Positions 30,801-38,872 of a DNA stretch of 64,000 nt are shown in pieces. The notes below the pieces were generated by a model. It saw only the letters and a list, made by a program, of their open reading frames with translations, searched no databases and was not told the DNA's origin. Both the position numbers and the translations under genes were made by a program. The DNA is from Bryobacterales bacterium (GTDB lineage Bacteria > Acidobacteriota > Terriglobia > Bryobacterales > Bryobacteraceae): NCBI GenBank assembly GCA_016713735.1, contig JADJOP010000042.1, positions 124,001-188,000 of the forward strand, given 5' to 3'. The number at the start of each line of letters is the position of its first letter. Positions within the stretch are counted from its first letter, which is position 1.

Positions 30801-31052
30801 TTTGAAGCCCTGGGTTTCGACGCGCATCTGGTAGCGGCCGGGGGCGAGCAGGGAGAAGGTGAAGTAGCCGGAGTCGTTGGTGGTGGCGGTGCGCTCGGCG
30901 GCGGTGCCCTGGTTGACGATGCCGACGGTTGCGCCGGCGATGATGGCGCCGGTGGTGTCGGTGACCCGGCCCGTGACGGATGCGGTTTGGGCCAGTGCCG
31001 GGAGTGCGGGCAGGAGCAGGCAGGCACAAGAAAGAAACGCAGAGCGGAGCAT
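27801..31052 (-). CDS. Oar-like outer-membrane TonB-type receptor
   Basis: Second large receptor of the acidobacterial carboxypeptidase-regulatory family, intact at about 1,083 residues. The start ATG 31052 is preceded by GGAGG; a start at 31067 would add five residues. A signal peptide (LLPALPALAQ) leads into a regulatory beta-sandwich (TGRVTDTTGAIIAGATV), a plug-like domain (MPLNGRNYNQLALLSAGAVQ; VNGMRVTQNNFQLDGVDNN), and a long beta-barrel ending in LQFGLKLIW with the aromatic last residue expected for barrel insertion. No TonB box is obvious. The ligand is unknown. It has its own promoter at 31137-31165. Confidence 0.92.
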   Translation of the reverse strand: MLRSAFLSCACLLLPALPALAQTASVTGRVTDTTGAIIAGATVGIVNQGTAAERTATTNDSGYFTFSLLAPGRYQMRVETQGFKTINRSGIILETDQRAELNFTMEIGAVTEQIEVTANVAQLNTVEASRGQVIENRRIVEMPLNGRNYNQLALLSAGAVQPLAGARMEGFSVNGMRVTQNNFQLDGVDNNGIELAGAQRRSEMVQPSIDAIQEFKVQTNSYAAEYGRAMGAVVNVTTKSGTNDIHGTAFEFLRNEKLDAKNFFDNPNTPKPPFKRNQYGLTLGGPIFIPKIVDGRNRFFFFGDFESTRIRESTTTTSTIPTAGMRSGDFSDLLSQRNRTITDPAARAPFPGNLIPASRFDRVGKTLIDLYPAPQNPNVANNFLYNAPRIQDVDRWDVRIDANVTTNDNVFWRLSKQDLSSPVSLALPPPAYGGGAFDFITEGYNTGATWNHIWTPNLIQSIRGAWNFALFKRDNPTQTNGEFLNQKYGIPGGNSSIPGGFTQMGLTGYRALGIGAFNPVDRDSQNRQLVGDLTWTHGRHTIKTGANIIRSQNNIYNIRTEVGAYTFNARFTTDGAADFLLGMASAYAWNTPLQVDLRMWNLGFYLQDDYKLTPNLTLNLGLRYEVVLPFIDKRDRMGIFDTYTDPANPKLIFAGANGTDRYNRAMFHTDKNNWMPRIGFAYKLHNRTALRGGFGMFYTYMEPFGDAEYLIGNPPNAFGVNLASSATTPAVLLRNGPAPGALTLERAVGLQFVSYERRADLGYAMQWNWNIQHEFARDWLFETGYSGSRGVHLLMRFEDNFAPPGPGNINANRRYQRAEIPGTNIVSSPLGPVQGYKNNANSSYHALITRLEKRFSQGFTLLTSYGWSKTIGDTCGNAASGNTTGCGYQDTRYLNLERAVDNQDVPHRFVLSGIYELPFGRGKALGGNAHPAANAVFGGWSIGSIVTWASGRPYSLTVSGNPANTGTIGIVNRPNVVGDPNSGERTLQSDFNTAAFVPNAQYTTGNLGRNTMRQRSFFGWDFSAMKNFRLHERATLQFRFEAFQFTNTPRFGQAGNALGTANFGTITGADTPRNLQFGLKLIW

Positions 31053-31136
31053 CACCACCTCCAACATTTCCGCGGGGAGGCGTGTGGGAGCGTAGAAGCG
31101 GCCGTCAGCCCTCTCGCGGATTATTAAAGTGGATTC

Positions 31137-31165
31137 ACGATATCGGAAGATGCCACGGGAGTCAA
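31137..31165 (-). promoter_or_regulatory. Predicted sigma70-type promoter of the second Oar-like receptor
   Basis: On the minus strand TTGACT (31165-31160), exactly 17 bp, then TATCGT (31142-31137). The transcript would begin near 31130, leaving a leader of about 78 nt before ATG 31052. The -35 box lies 2 bp beyond the stop codon of the upstream oxidoreductase gene (31167). Confidence 0.6.
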
Positions 31166-31166
31166 T

Positions 31167-32581
31167 TCAAATGTTGAGGAGGGCGTTGGCTTCGCGGTTG
31201 TTGGTGATGCGGAGGTTGGCGGAGTCCCATTCGAGTTTGCCGGGGAAGCGGAGGGCGAGGGCGCCGAGGAGGATCCATTCGGTGAAGGGGCCGGCGATGG
31301 AGAAGTTGGAGCAGGCGGGGTCGCCGCCTTTGCAGGCGCGGATCCAGTCGCGGTAGTGGCCGGGGGAGCGGGTGAGGAGAGGGGCGGGGGCCTGGAAGTC
31401 CTTCATGCGTTCGGAGGGGACGAGGCGGGTGTATTCGCCATAGGTGCCGGTGGTGATCATGCCTTTTTCGCCGATGAAGAGAGAGCCGTTGGAGCCGGCG
31501 TTGACGAGGCGGTCGATGCGCTGGTCGAGCTCGGCGTTGATGTCGCCGGGGGCGGGGGGCGGCGGCGGGGGGCCGGTGCGCGGGGGCGGGGGATGTCGCC
31601 GAGGATTTCGGTGGCGGAGATGGGGGACGGACGGTGGGGCGGGTCCATGATGCCGTCGTACCAATAGATGGTGACGGGGGGCATGGAGGGGCGGGCGGGG
31701 AAGTCGAAGCGGAGGATGGAGCGGGTGGGGTAGGTGAGGTCGTTGCGGCCTTCGATGTGGGTGCATTCGACGGAGGTGGGCGCGCCGAGGAGGAGGGCCA
31801 TGTTGGGGGCGCCGAGGATGTGGCAGGCCATGTCGCCGAGGGCGCCGCAGCCGAAGTCGTAGAAGCCGCGCCAGGTCCAGGGCATGTAGGCGGAGGAGTA
31901 GGGGCGGGGGGCGGCGGGGCCGAGCCAGAGGTTCCAATCGACGCCGGTGGGGACGGCTTCGGGCTTGGGCGTTTCGGCGAACCCTTGGGGCCAGATGGGG
32001 CGGTTGGTCCAGGCGTGGACCTCGCGGACGGGGCCGATGGCGCCGGACCAGATGAGTTCAGCGCACTGGCGGGTGCCTTCGTTGGAGTAGCCCTGGTTGC
32101 CCATTTGCGTGGCGACCTTGTAGCGGGCGGCGGCGCGGGTGAGTTGGCGGGCTTCGTGGATGGTGCGGGTGAGGGGCTTTTGGGTGTAGACGTGTTTGCC
32201 GAGTTCCATGCAGGCGAGGGTGGCGACGGCGTGGGTGTGGTCAGGCGTGGCGATGATGACGGCGTCGATGTTGCGGGCTTCGCGGTCGAGCATTTGGCGG
32301 AAGTCGCGGTAGCGGGCGGCGCGGGGGTATTTGGCGTAAGGGCGGGAGGCCCGGCGGTCGTCGACGTCGCAGAGGGCGACGATGTTTTCGGTGGCGCAGC
32401 CGGCGAGGTCGGAGTTGCCTTTGCCTCCGGCGCCGATGGCGGCGATGTTGAGCAGTTCGTTGGGCGATTTATAGCCGAGGCGGGTGAGGGAGGCGGTGGT
32501 GCCGAAGCCGGCGGCGGGGATGGCGGCGGTGAAGAGCGGTCCGAGGAAGAAATGACGGCGGGAAGGGGAGGAAGAGGGCAT
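31167..32581 (-). CDS. Tat-exported Gfo/Idh/MocA oxidoreductase, frameshifted
   Basis: NAD(P)-dependent sugar or sugar-derivative oxidoreductase acting outside the cytoplasm. The start ATG 32581 gives a Tat signal (SPSRRHFFLGPLFTAAIPAAG). The Rossmann part follows (NIAAIGAGGKGNSDLAGC; VIIATPDHTHAVATLACMELGKHVYTQKPL), the last including the family catalytic lysine. The frame breaks inside G/C-only sequence at about 31547-31585, after ATEILGDIP; the C-terminal part GDINAELDQRIDRLVNAGSNGSLF continues in another frame to the stop at 31167. About 470 residues when joined. Confidence 0.85.
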
Positions 32582-32587
32582 GACGAT

Positions 32588-32601
32588 TGCAGTGTACTGC
32601 A
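32588..32601. promoter_or_regulatory. Inverted repeat in a divergent promoter region
   Basis: TGCAGT and ACTGCA flank two bases between the divergent starts of the Gfo/Idh/MocA gene (32581) and msrA (32616). Only about 34 bp separate the two genes, so a dimeric regulator bound here could act on both. The repeat is short and could be chance. Confidence 0.25.
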
Positions 32602-32615
32602 AGTAGACTAGGGGC

Positions 32616-33248
32616 ATGAAGACTGTACTGGGATTGCTGATGGCGGCGGGTTTGGCGGTGGCGGCGGGGGAGTTTCCCGAGCCGGCGGTGGATGTGAAGG
32701 CGACGCCGGGGAAGTTGCAGAAGGCGGTGTTTGCGGGCGGCTGCTTCTGGTGTACGGAGGCGGTGTTCGAGATGATCGAGGGCGTGACGGATGTGGTGTC
32801 GGGCTATTCGGGGGGCTCGAAGGAGACGGCGACGTATGAGCAGGTGGGGTCAGGAAGAACGGGTCATGCGGAGGCGGTGGAGATCACGTTTGATTCGACG
32901 AAGGTGACCTATGGGCAACTGCTGAAGATCTTCTTCAGCGTGGCGCATGATGGGACGCAGTTGAACCGGCAGGGGCCGGATGTGGGGCCGCAGTACCGTT
33001 CGGCGGTGTTTTATGTGGGCGAGGAGCAGAAGAAGGCGGCCGTTGCTTACATTGCGGCGATGACGAAGGCGAAGAGCTATGACAAGCCGGTGGTGACGGA
33101 GGTGGCGGCGTTTCAGGCGTTTTATGCGGCTGAGGGGTATCACCAGAATTTTTGCAGGCGGAATCCGCGGAACGGGTATGTGCAGGCGATTGCGGGGCCG
33201 AAGGTGGAGAAGACGAAGAAGAGTTTTCCGGGGATGGTGCGGAAGTAG
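32616..33248 (+). CDS. msrA: Peptide methionine sulfoxide reductase A, exported
   Basis: Reduces methionine-S-sulfoxide in proteins. The active-site motif GGCFWC is at residues 41-46 with catalytic Cys43, here cysteine and not selenocysteine. GTQLNRQGPDVGPQYRSAVFY and EGYHQNF are the other conserved blocks, and a C-terminal cysteine (NFCRRN) may resolve the sulfenic acid. The 210-residue form begins with a signal peptide (LLMAAGLAVAAG), so repair would take place in the periplasm. The gene stands alone, divergent from the oxidoreductase and followed by the leftward TPR gene. Confidence 0.95.
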   Translation: MKTVLGLLMAAGLAVAAGEFPEPAVDVKATPGKLQKAVFAGGCFWCTEAVFEMIEGVTDVVSGYSGGSKETATYEQVGSGRTGHAEAVEITFDSTKVTYGQLLKIFFSVAHDGTQLNRQGPDVGPQYRSAVFYVGEEQKKAAVAYIAAMTKAKSYDKPVVTEVAAFQAFYAAEGYHQNFCRRNPRNGYVQAIAGPKVEKTKKSFPGMVRK

Positions 33249-33251
33249 GGG

Positions 33252-35024
33252 TTAGAGGTTGGCGGAGCGGAGGGTGGATTCGACGAAGTCGATTGACGCC
33301 GAGTCATTGCTTGCCTGCGCCGCCGTGCGGGCTTCAGCGGCGGCCTGTATCCCGGTGAGGTGGTCGCCAATTTCCTCTGAAAGGTATGCGGCCATTGCCT
33401 TTGATCTTGCCAGCCCGGACATTTCCTTCTCCTGTTCATAAAGGACAGCCGATTGCTGCAAGAACAAAATCGCTCTCTTATTGTCACCCACGCCACAAGC
33501 AATCAGGCTGAGGGATTGTAGTGTGTTCGCACAGCCTAGATTGTTTTGAACGGATTCAAACAGGTTGAAAGCATCAAGGTAACGATCACGCGCTGTGCTG
33601 ATGTTGCCGACACGACGCTCTAGATCACCTTGAGCGAGGCGGGTATTGGCGCGGCCGAGGTTGTCCTGCAGCGAGACATAAATGCGAAGAGCTTCTTTGT
33701 ACCGCAGGCGAGCTGTGTTGAACTCGCCCACTTTCTCCTCCAAGTTGCCGAGGACGCTCAAGGTGTTCGCACGGCCGAGATTGGCCTGTGCAATTTCGTA
33801 CAGTGAGAGCGCCGAGTGGTAGCGGAGGCGTGCGGATTCCAGGTCACCGAGACGGCTTTCCAGGATGCCAAGAGAGAGGTTTGAGTTGGCCAGTCCAAGG
33901 CGATCGTGGAGAGAGTCGTAAAGCTGAAGAGCCTCTTGATACCGCAAACGGGCGGAGTTCATGTTGCCAACACGTCTGTCCAAATCGCCCAGAGAGAGCA
34001 GGGCATTTGCGCGTCCCAGTTGTTGCCCTTCGGAATCATAGAGGCGTAGAGCCTCTTGATAGTGGAGACTGGCAGCGTTTACGTCCCCGAGACGCCTCTT
34101 GAGATTACCGAGTGAATGAAGGGCGTTCGCACGGCCCAACGGGGTTCCGGCGACCTCTGACAACTGTACAGCCTGCTGGTAATGGTGAACTGCAGCCTGC
34201 TTTTCGCCGAGCCAGTCGAGAGAGTCTGCGAGCGCGTGGGCTGTCGCTGCCTGCTCGTCCAAGGGTGCGTGGTGGTGGCGCTGGAGGTGGAGGGCTTCCT
34301 GCAGGGCCTCCGCCGCCTGCGTCAGCCTGCGGGCATCGAACAGTCCTTTGCCTGCGCGGTGGAGCGTGCGTGCAAGTTTCAGCTCTTCGCCTGGCTTGCC
34401 ACGCAGGCTGGCTGCGGCGTGGAGGGCCTGCACGGGGTCGGGACCAGCCTCGGGTGGGGGAAGGTGGAAGCGTGAGCGCCACTCCTCTTCGCTGGGCAGG
34501 TTGATGGGGCGGGGCTCGACATGGGCGATGAAGAGGCGGACGGACCAGAGGTCGGGTGCCATTTCGCGAACGATGGGTTGAATATAGGCGGGACCGGCGA
34601 AGAGGAGAGTGCAGTTGAGGTTGGTCTGGAGGATGTTTCGGAACTGATTGAGGCGGGCCATGCCGGTGCGCCATGCGGCGAGCCAGTCGGCGTGGTCCGG
34701 GGCGGCTTCAGAGGCTGCGGCACCCATCCAGATGGCGGCGGTGGAGGGGGGCGGAGAGAGGCTGACAAGGTGCGTGGCGATTTGGTCTAGATCCGCCGGG
34801 GTGGTCGGAGAGATGTCTAGAAGGGTCTGGTTGGTCGATTGGAGGTGATCAGCGAGGGTGTCGCGGCAAAGTTGGAGGCCTCCCTCGTCCGGGATGAGCA
34901 GGACAACGAAAGAGAAGCCTTCGGCGAACTCGAAATGGCGAATGACGGACTGCCACTCGGGGGATTGAGAGAGGATGTAGTGCTCGGTGGCGATTTGCCG
35001 GCGGATGGAGTCGTTTTCAGGCAT
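33252..35024 (-). CDS. TPR-array protein with N-terminal STAND-like (iSTAND) domain
   Basis: A 590-residue protein. Residues about 28-172 (FSFVVLLIPDEGG; then NQFRNILQTNLNCTLLFAGP and IVREMAPDLW) resemble the P-loop-less STAND-type domain found before TPR arrays in cyanobacterial and other proteins; no Walker A is present. Residues 256-575 are tetratricopeptide repeats. Six units of exactly 40 residues begin at LG-x-AN (296, 336, 376, 416, 456, 496), with weaker units on each side. The start overlaps the ATPase stop by 8 bp, so the two are translationally coupled. A sensor or scaffold role in a STAND-like immune or signalling module is inference. Composition is less G-skewed than its neighbours. 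Confidence 0.75.
   Translation of the reverse strand: MPENDSIRRQIATEHYILSQSPEWQSVIRHFEFAEGFSFVVLLIPDEGGLQLCRDTLADHLQSTNQTLLDISPTTPADLDQIATHLVSLSPPPSTAAIWMGAAASEAAPDHADWLAAWRTGMARLNQFRNILQTNLNCTLLFAGPAYIQPIVREMAPDLWSVRLFIAHVEPRPINLPSEEEWRSRFHLPPPEAGPDPVQALHAAASLRGKPGEELKLARTLHRAGKGLFDARRLTQAAEALQEALHLQRHHHAPLDEQAATAHALADSLDWLGEKQAAVHHYQQAVQLSEVAGTPLGRANALHSLGNLKRRLGDVNAASLHYQEALRLYDSEGQQLGRANALLSLGDLDRRVGNMNSARLRYQEALQLYDSLHDRLGLANSNLSLGILESRLGDLESARLRYHSALSLYEIAQANLGRANTLSVLGNLEEKVGEFNTARLRYKEALRIYVSLQDNLGRANTRLAQGDLERRVGNISTARDRYLDAFNLFESVQNNLGCANTLQSLSLIACGVGDNKRAILFLQQSAVLYEQEKEMSGLARSKAMAAYLSEEIGDHLTGIQAAAEARTAAQASNDSASIDFVESTLRSANL
33420..34139 (-). repeat. Six tandem 120-bp TPR-coding units
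   Basis: In-phase repeat within the TPR gene: six 120-bp units, each encoding 40 residues with the frame LGRAN-x3-LG-x-L-x-RRVG-x3-SARLRYQEALRLYDS. Unit length does not vary, unlike the mixed 34- to 42-residue TPRs of many proteins. The units differ at many positions, so the array is old enough to have diverged but keeps strict phase. Confidence 0.85.
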
Positions 35025-36321
35025 TGCCTTCGAGCGCCGGGGCGGCTGTCTCGACTTCGGCGCGGATGAGCGGGTGAACGTCGTACCATTCCTCTCCGTT
35101 CTTCAGGTAGAGCACGAAGTGGGTGTCGAGGAAGCGGGTGAACTTGGAGACCTCCTCGGCGGAGGTGTTCTTGAGGCCGCTGCCGCTCGACTTGGAGATG
35201 GAGCCAAGCCAAGCGGCATCGTCCTGGGCGATGGGTAGGAAGCTGTTTCTCACTTCGTTGATGGCGGCTTGGATGGTGTCCTCGGACAGCGGGAGAGTCT
35301 CGGCGAGGAGGATGGCTTGGGAGAGAAGCCGGAAGAGGTCACGGAAATGGCCGCCGCAGTTGCGGATGAGGGGTTGCAGTCGTTCCTCGTTCCCGAAGAT
35401 GCGTTCGATGCCTTCCTGTCTGAGGCGCTTGCGCACCACTTCCAGGAGGCACTGATTGCCCTGCTCGTATGGTGTGCGGGCTTCGTCGTTCTTCCACTGG
35501 CGCACGCTGTGCAGGATGTGTGCGCCGAGGCCGGGCAGAACGAACTTCAGCCACGGAGGCACGGTGTAGACCATGTGCACATAGGGCAGGTGGAGGCGGC
35601 TGATGTGCTGGGCGAAGAGGCGTTCGACACTGGAGATGACTTCGCGCTCGGTGAAGAGTGATCCTCGGAGCTGCTCCAACTGGTCAAAGATGAAAACGAT
35701 GGGGAGATTGCGGTGCTGCTCCTGTAGCGCCTTCACGCCGTCTTCGAAGAACTGCTTCACTTCCTCTTCGAGAACGAAGAGGCGGTTGGACATCATCTCC
35801 TGGACTTTTTGGCGGAAGGAGGGTGTGTCGCGCAGCGCGAGTTTCAGCTCGGCCGGGTTCTTCAGGGTGAACTCTTCAAGTTGGACCTCTGTGGTGCTGA
35901 GGTAGTGCCAGAGGCGCGTCCAATAGCCTTCGTTGGCGATTTTTATGTTTGGGTTTAGATCGGTGATTGCGTCGCTGAAGGCGCCGGCCAGGACGATGAG
36001 GAGGTCGGAGATGTCGATGGGCTGAGAGGGGTTGATGTACTTCAGGGCATCGGAATAAAAGACGATGTGCCCGGCATCCTCCAGGCGGTGCTTCAGGCGG
36101 AGTAGCTCCGTGGTCTTACCTTGGCCACGGAAGCCGGAAAAGAAGTGGCGGCTCTCGACCTCAGAGAATTCGATGGCGTGCTGGAGAACGGCGATGGGGT
36201 CAGCGCCTTCAGTCTGTTCGTAGACGGGCTGATAGAACGGGTCGCCCGGCTTCAACGGCTTAGCTGGGTCGAGGTTACGATAGGCCTGCTTCCGGAGGTC
36301 GCGGTCAGAGAGAGGGGGCAT
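35017..36321 (-). CDS. STAND/AAA-like P-loop ATPase
   Basis: A 434-residue ATPase that pairs with the TPR gene downstream. The Walker A motif is GFRGQGKT at residues 63-70, and Walker B is IVFIFDQLEQ at about 208-217. A sensor-like segment (YVHMVYTVPPWL) and a C-terminal helical part (NCGGHFRDLFRLLSQAILLA), as in winged-helix tails of STAND/ORC-like ATPases, follow. There is no signal peptide or membrane segment. It is the first gene of a two-gene leftward operon; an inverted-repeat array lies 85-138 bp upstream of its start. The specific function is unknown; a switch-like NTPase is inferred. Confidence 0.75.
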   Translation of the reverse strand: MPPLSDRDLRKQAYRNLDPAKPLKPGDPFYQPVYEQTEGADPIAVLQHAIEFSEVESRHFFSGFRGQGKTTELLRLKHRLEDAGHIVFYSDALKYINPSQPIDISDLLIVLAGAFSDAITDLNPNIKIANEGYWTRLWHYLSTTEVQLEEFTLKNPAELKLALRDTPSFRQKVQEMMSNRLFVLEEEVKQFFEDGVKALQEQHRNLPIVFIFDQLEQLRGSLFTEREVISSVERLFAQHISRLHLPYVHMVYTVPPWLKFVLPGLGAHILHSVRQWKNDEARTPYEQGNQCLLEVVRKRLRQEGIERIFGNEERLQPLIRNCGGHFRDLFRLLSQAILLAETLPLSEDTIQAAINEVRNSFLPIAQDDAAWLGSISKSSGSGLKNTSAEEVSKFTRFLDTHFVLYLKNGEEWYDVHPLIRAEVETAAPALEGNA

Positions 36322-36405
36322 GGGGGCTTGCCAACCTCAGAATACTACAGCGCCTGCAAGTGATCGTCGTGGTTGTAGGCGGAGGGCCAATCCACTCAGA
36401 TGTGT

Positions 36406-36459
36406 GAGCGATAGGGGAATTCTATCGCTCATGAAATGGCTGATTCATGAGCGATAGAA
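36406..36459. promoter_or_regulatory. Three-copy inverted repeat upstream of the ATPase/TPR operon
   Basis: TGAGCGATAG occurs at 36405-36414, in reverse complement within 36420-36435, and again within 36444-36459. The last two copies form a perfect 16-bp inverted repeat (TTCTATCGCTCATGAA and its complement) around an 8-nt loop; the first copy can pair with the middle one instead, giving two mutually exclusive hairpins. It lies between the stop of the cupredoxin gene (36483) and the ATPase start (36321). It could be an operator, an attenuator or a terminator; there is no T-run for a classical terminator. The DNA is AT-richer than the surroundings. Confidence 0.7.
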
Positions 36460-36482
36460 AGTCGAGCGAGGTGCGGGGGGCG

Positions 36483-37276
36483 CTACGCCTTGAACGTGAA
36501 CTCAGCCGTGGCTGTGCCGCTGGGGGCTAGGGTGATTTGGGCGGTTTGGGTGCCGAATTTTTCGTGCCAGGCGGTTAGGGTGTAAGTGCCGGGGGGGAGG
36601 TTGGGGAGTTCGAAGGCGCCTCCGGCGGCGGTGACGGCGTAGTAGGGGTGAGCCACGACGCCGATGTAGCTTTTCATCCACGAGTGGACGTTGCACTTCA
36701 CGGGGATCATGATCTCTTCGAAGCGGAAGGTGCGCTCGATTTCCGGGGCACCGGGGGCTGGCCCTGGTTCCACTCGCGGTTCTTTTCGGGCATGGGGTGG
36801 ACGTTGTGGGTGACGGGGTCGGAGTTGGCCACGACGAGGGGTTGGCCGGTCATGACGCCGGAGACGTGGGGCGTGAACATGCAGCCGGACTGGTTGAGGC
36901 GGACGGGCGTGGTGGGCGGCTCGAAGGTTTTGCCTTCGAGTCCGGCGCTGATGTAGACGAAGACGTTGGCGAGGGTGCCGTCGTCGTTGAGGACGACCTC
37001 TTCGGAGTAGACGGGGCCTTTGTGCGACCGCTTGCACTCGGTCTCTTCGCTCGACATGTCGATGACGCGGCGGGCGGGCTTGGGGCCGGTGTAGGCGACC
37101 TTGCCGGTGACTTTACCGGCGGTGGCGGGGTCGACCTTGAAGTAGGACTTCGCGCCTTCGGCGGACTTGGCGTCCTTGGCGGCGTCCTTGGCCGAGTCGC
37201 CGGAGCCGGAGCAGGCGGCGAGGAGGGCTGTGACGCCGGTGGTGGCGGCGATCAGTTCACGACGGGTGGGTTTCAA
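36483..37276 (-). CDS. Cupredoxin-like exported protein, frameshifted
   Basis: Probable periplasmic copper protein. The leader TRRELIAATTGVTALLAACSG has both paired arginines and a lipobox (LAAC). The body reads VTGKVAYTGPKPARRVIDM, then HNVHPMPEKNREWNQGQPP; from there it is broken by one missing base in the G5 run at 36753-36757 and continues GAPEIERTFRFEEIMIPVKCNVHSWM. The His of HNVH and the Cys, His and Met of CNVHSWM are plausible copper ligands. A carboxypeptidase-regulatory-like tail (LPPGTYTLTAWHE) follows. Its start overlaps the peroxidase stop by 4 bp. Confidence 0.8.
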
Positions 37277-38372
37277 CGGCGCACCTCGGCTTTGGTGACT
37301 TTGGGATCGTCGAGACCGGGGGGGATCTCGCCGGTGAGGGCTTCCATGAAGGCGATGAGGTCTTCGCGCTCGCGGGCGGAGAGTTGGATGGCCTTGATTT
37401 CCTTGTCGAGGTAGTCGTTGGAGTTGCCGCCGCCGATGTAGAAGTCGACGACCTCCTTGAGGGTTTTGTGGGAGCCGTCGTGCATGTAGGGGGCGCTGGC
37501 GGCGATGTTGCGCAGGGAGGGGGTTTTGAAGGCGCCGCGGTCGGCGTCGAGCTTGGTTTGGTCGTAGCGGCCGAGGTCAGTGAGTTCGCCTTTGTTGTTG
37601 AGGCCGACGCCGAGGTTGTGGAACTTGTTGTCGGTGAAGAGGGCGTGTTTTTCTTCGATGGTGTGGCAGACGGCGCAGTTGCCTTTGGCGGGGTTCTTGA
37701 AGATTTCGAGGCCGCGGATGGCGGAGGCGGAGAGGGCCTTTTTGTCGCCGCCGTATTGGTAGCGGTCAAAGGGGGAGTTGGCGCTGATGACGGTGCGTTC
37801 GAAGGAGGCGATGGCTTTGGCGACCATGTCGTAGCTGATGGGTCCGGGGCCGAAGGCTTTTTCGAACTCGGCTTTGTAGGTGGGGTCGGCGGTGAGGCGT
37901 TCGACGACGGCTTCGTGGGTCATGCCCATTTCGATGGGGTTGACGACGGGGCCTTCGGCCTGTTCTTCGAGGCTGGGGGAGCGGCCGTCCCAGAACTGGG
38001 TGGTGAAGTAGGCCGAGTTCATGACGACGGGGGCGTTGCGATTGCCTTTGCCGCCTTTGACGCCGTCGCTGACGGGTTTGCCGTCGGAGAAGCCGAGCAA
38101 GGGGTGGTGGCAGGAGGCGCAGGAGATGGTGTTGTCGATGGAGAGGCGGCCGTCGTAGTAGAGCTTGCGGCCGAGGGCGATGGTGTCGGCGGTGGGGGGA
38201 TTGTCGGTTGGGATGGGAACGGGGGGAGGCCGAGGGGCGCTTTGATTTCGACGATGGCGCCGATGGGCTTGGCCGGTGCCGGGGGCGCTTTTTGTTCAGC
38301 GACTTTGGGCGCGGAGGAGCAGGCGGCTAGGGCAAGCAGGCCGATGGCCGGGAGGAGGACACGGGTGTTCAT
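37273..38372 (-). CDS. Di-heme cytochrome c peroxidase/MauG-family lipoprotein, frameshifted
   Basis: Di-heme peroxidase expected to act in the periplasm. The lipoprotein signal (MNTRVLLPAIGLLALAACSS) starts at ATG 38372. The frame then breaks in the G6 run at 38221-38226; one added base joins KAPLGLPP to VPIPTDNPPTADTIALGRKL. Heme sites are CASCH (just before HPLLGFSDG) and CAVCH (after PAKGN), with WDGRSPSLEEQAEGP as the family block. About 365 residues. It overlaps the cupredoxin gene by 4 bp, so the two are co-translated and the cupredoxin may be its electron partner. Confidence 0.87.
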
Positions 38373-38420
38373 AGGAGTCTTCACTATTGTAACGATTCTG
38401 GTTGAACAGTAATGGTGACA

Positions 38421-38580
38421 GGGGGGGGGGGGGGGTGGGGGTTGGGGGGGGGGCGGGCGGGGGGGGGGGGATGGTTGAGGAGGCGCTGTGGGCTTTGGCG
38501 GGGCGATGGGCTGTGGCGGGGCGGATGGTTGAGGAGGGGCGGCGGACGGTAGAGGGGCGGTGGACTGTAGAATGGAGAGA
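38421..38580. repeat. G-homopolymer and short direct-repeat DNA upstream of purS
   Basis: Contains G runs of 15 (38421-38435), 10 (38444-38453) and 12 (38459-38470), then GGATGGTTGAGGAGG twice (38469-38483 and 38523-38537). No reading frame here looks real. It fills the space between the divergent peroxidase and purS genes and so should hold both promoters, but I could not pick out a -10/-35 pair. Confidence 0.7.
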
Positions 38581-38585
38581 CTCCC

Positions 38586-38831
38586 ATGAAAGCGCGCGTA
38601 ACTGTATATCCGAAACCATCCGTACTTGATCCGCAGGGCCAGGCGATTGCGCAGTCGTTGCGCGGGCACGGCCATGAAGCGATTGCCGATGTGAGGCAGG
38701 GCAAGGTGTTTGAGATCAGCTTTGGCGGCGGGAAGAGCCGCGAGGCGGCGGCCGTTGAGGTGGAGACGATCGCGCACGATTTGCTGGCCAACCCGGTGAT
38801 TGAAGAATACCGGGTGGAAATTCTCGACTAG
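38586..38831 (+). CDS. purS: Phosphoribosylformylglycinamidine synthase subunit PurS
   Basis: Small structural subunit of the three-part FGAM synthase (PurL-PurQ-PurS) of purine synthesis. The 81-residue length and the pattern KARVTVYPKPSVLDPQGQAI, then VRQGKVFEI and NPVIEEYRVEI, are those of PurS. purQ and purL are not adjacent; glmS follows after 41 nt containing a small hairpin (CGGCG-GGAAA-CGCCG). Confidence 0.95.
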   Translation: MKARVTVYPKPSVLDPQGQAIAQSLRGHGHEAIADVRQGKVFEISFGGGKSREAAAVEVETIAHDLLANPVIEEYRVEILD

Positions 38832-38872
38832 GCACTGCAAGAGACGGCGGGAAACGCCGATTAAGGAACAAT

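Noticed and set aside
33420..34139. Regular repeat considered as a CRISPR array
   Set aside because: The period is 120 bp, in phase with an open reading frame, and encodes TPR units; no 28-37-bp identical repeats with unique spacers exist in the window.
38832..38872. glmS ribozyme or riboswitch before glmS
   Set aside because: Only 41 nt separate purS and glmS; a glmS ribozyme needs well over 100 nt. The small hairpin there is not enough.
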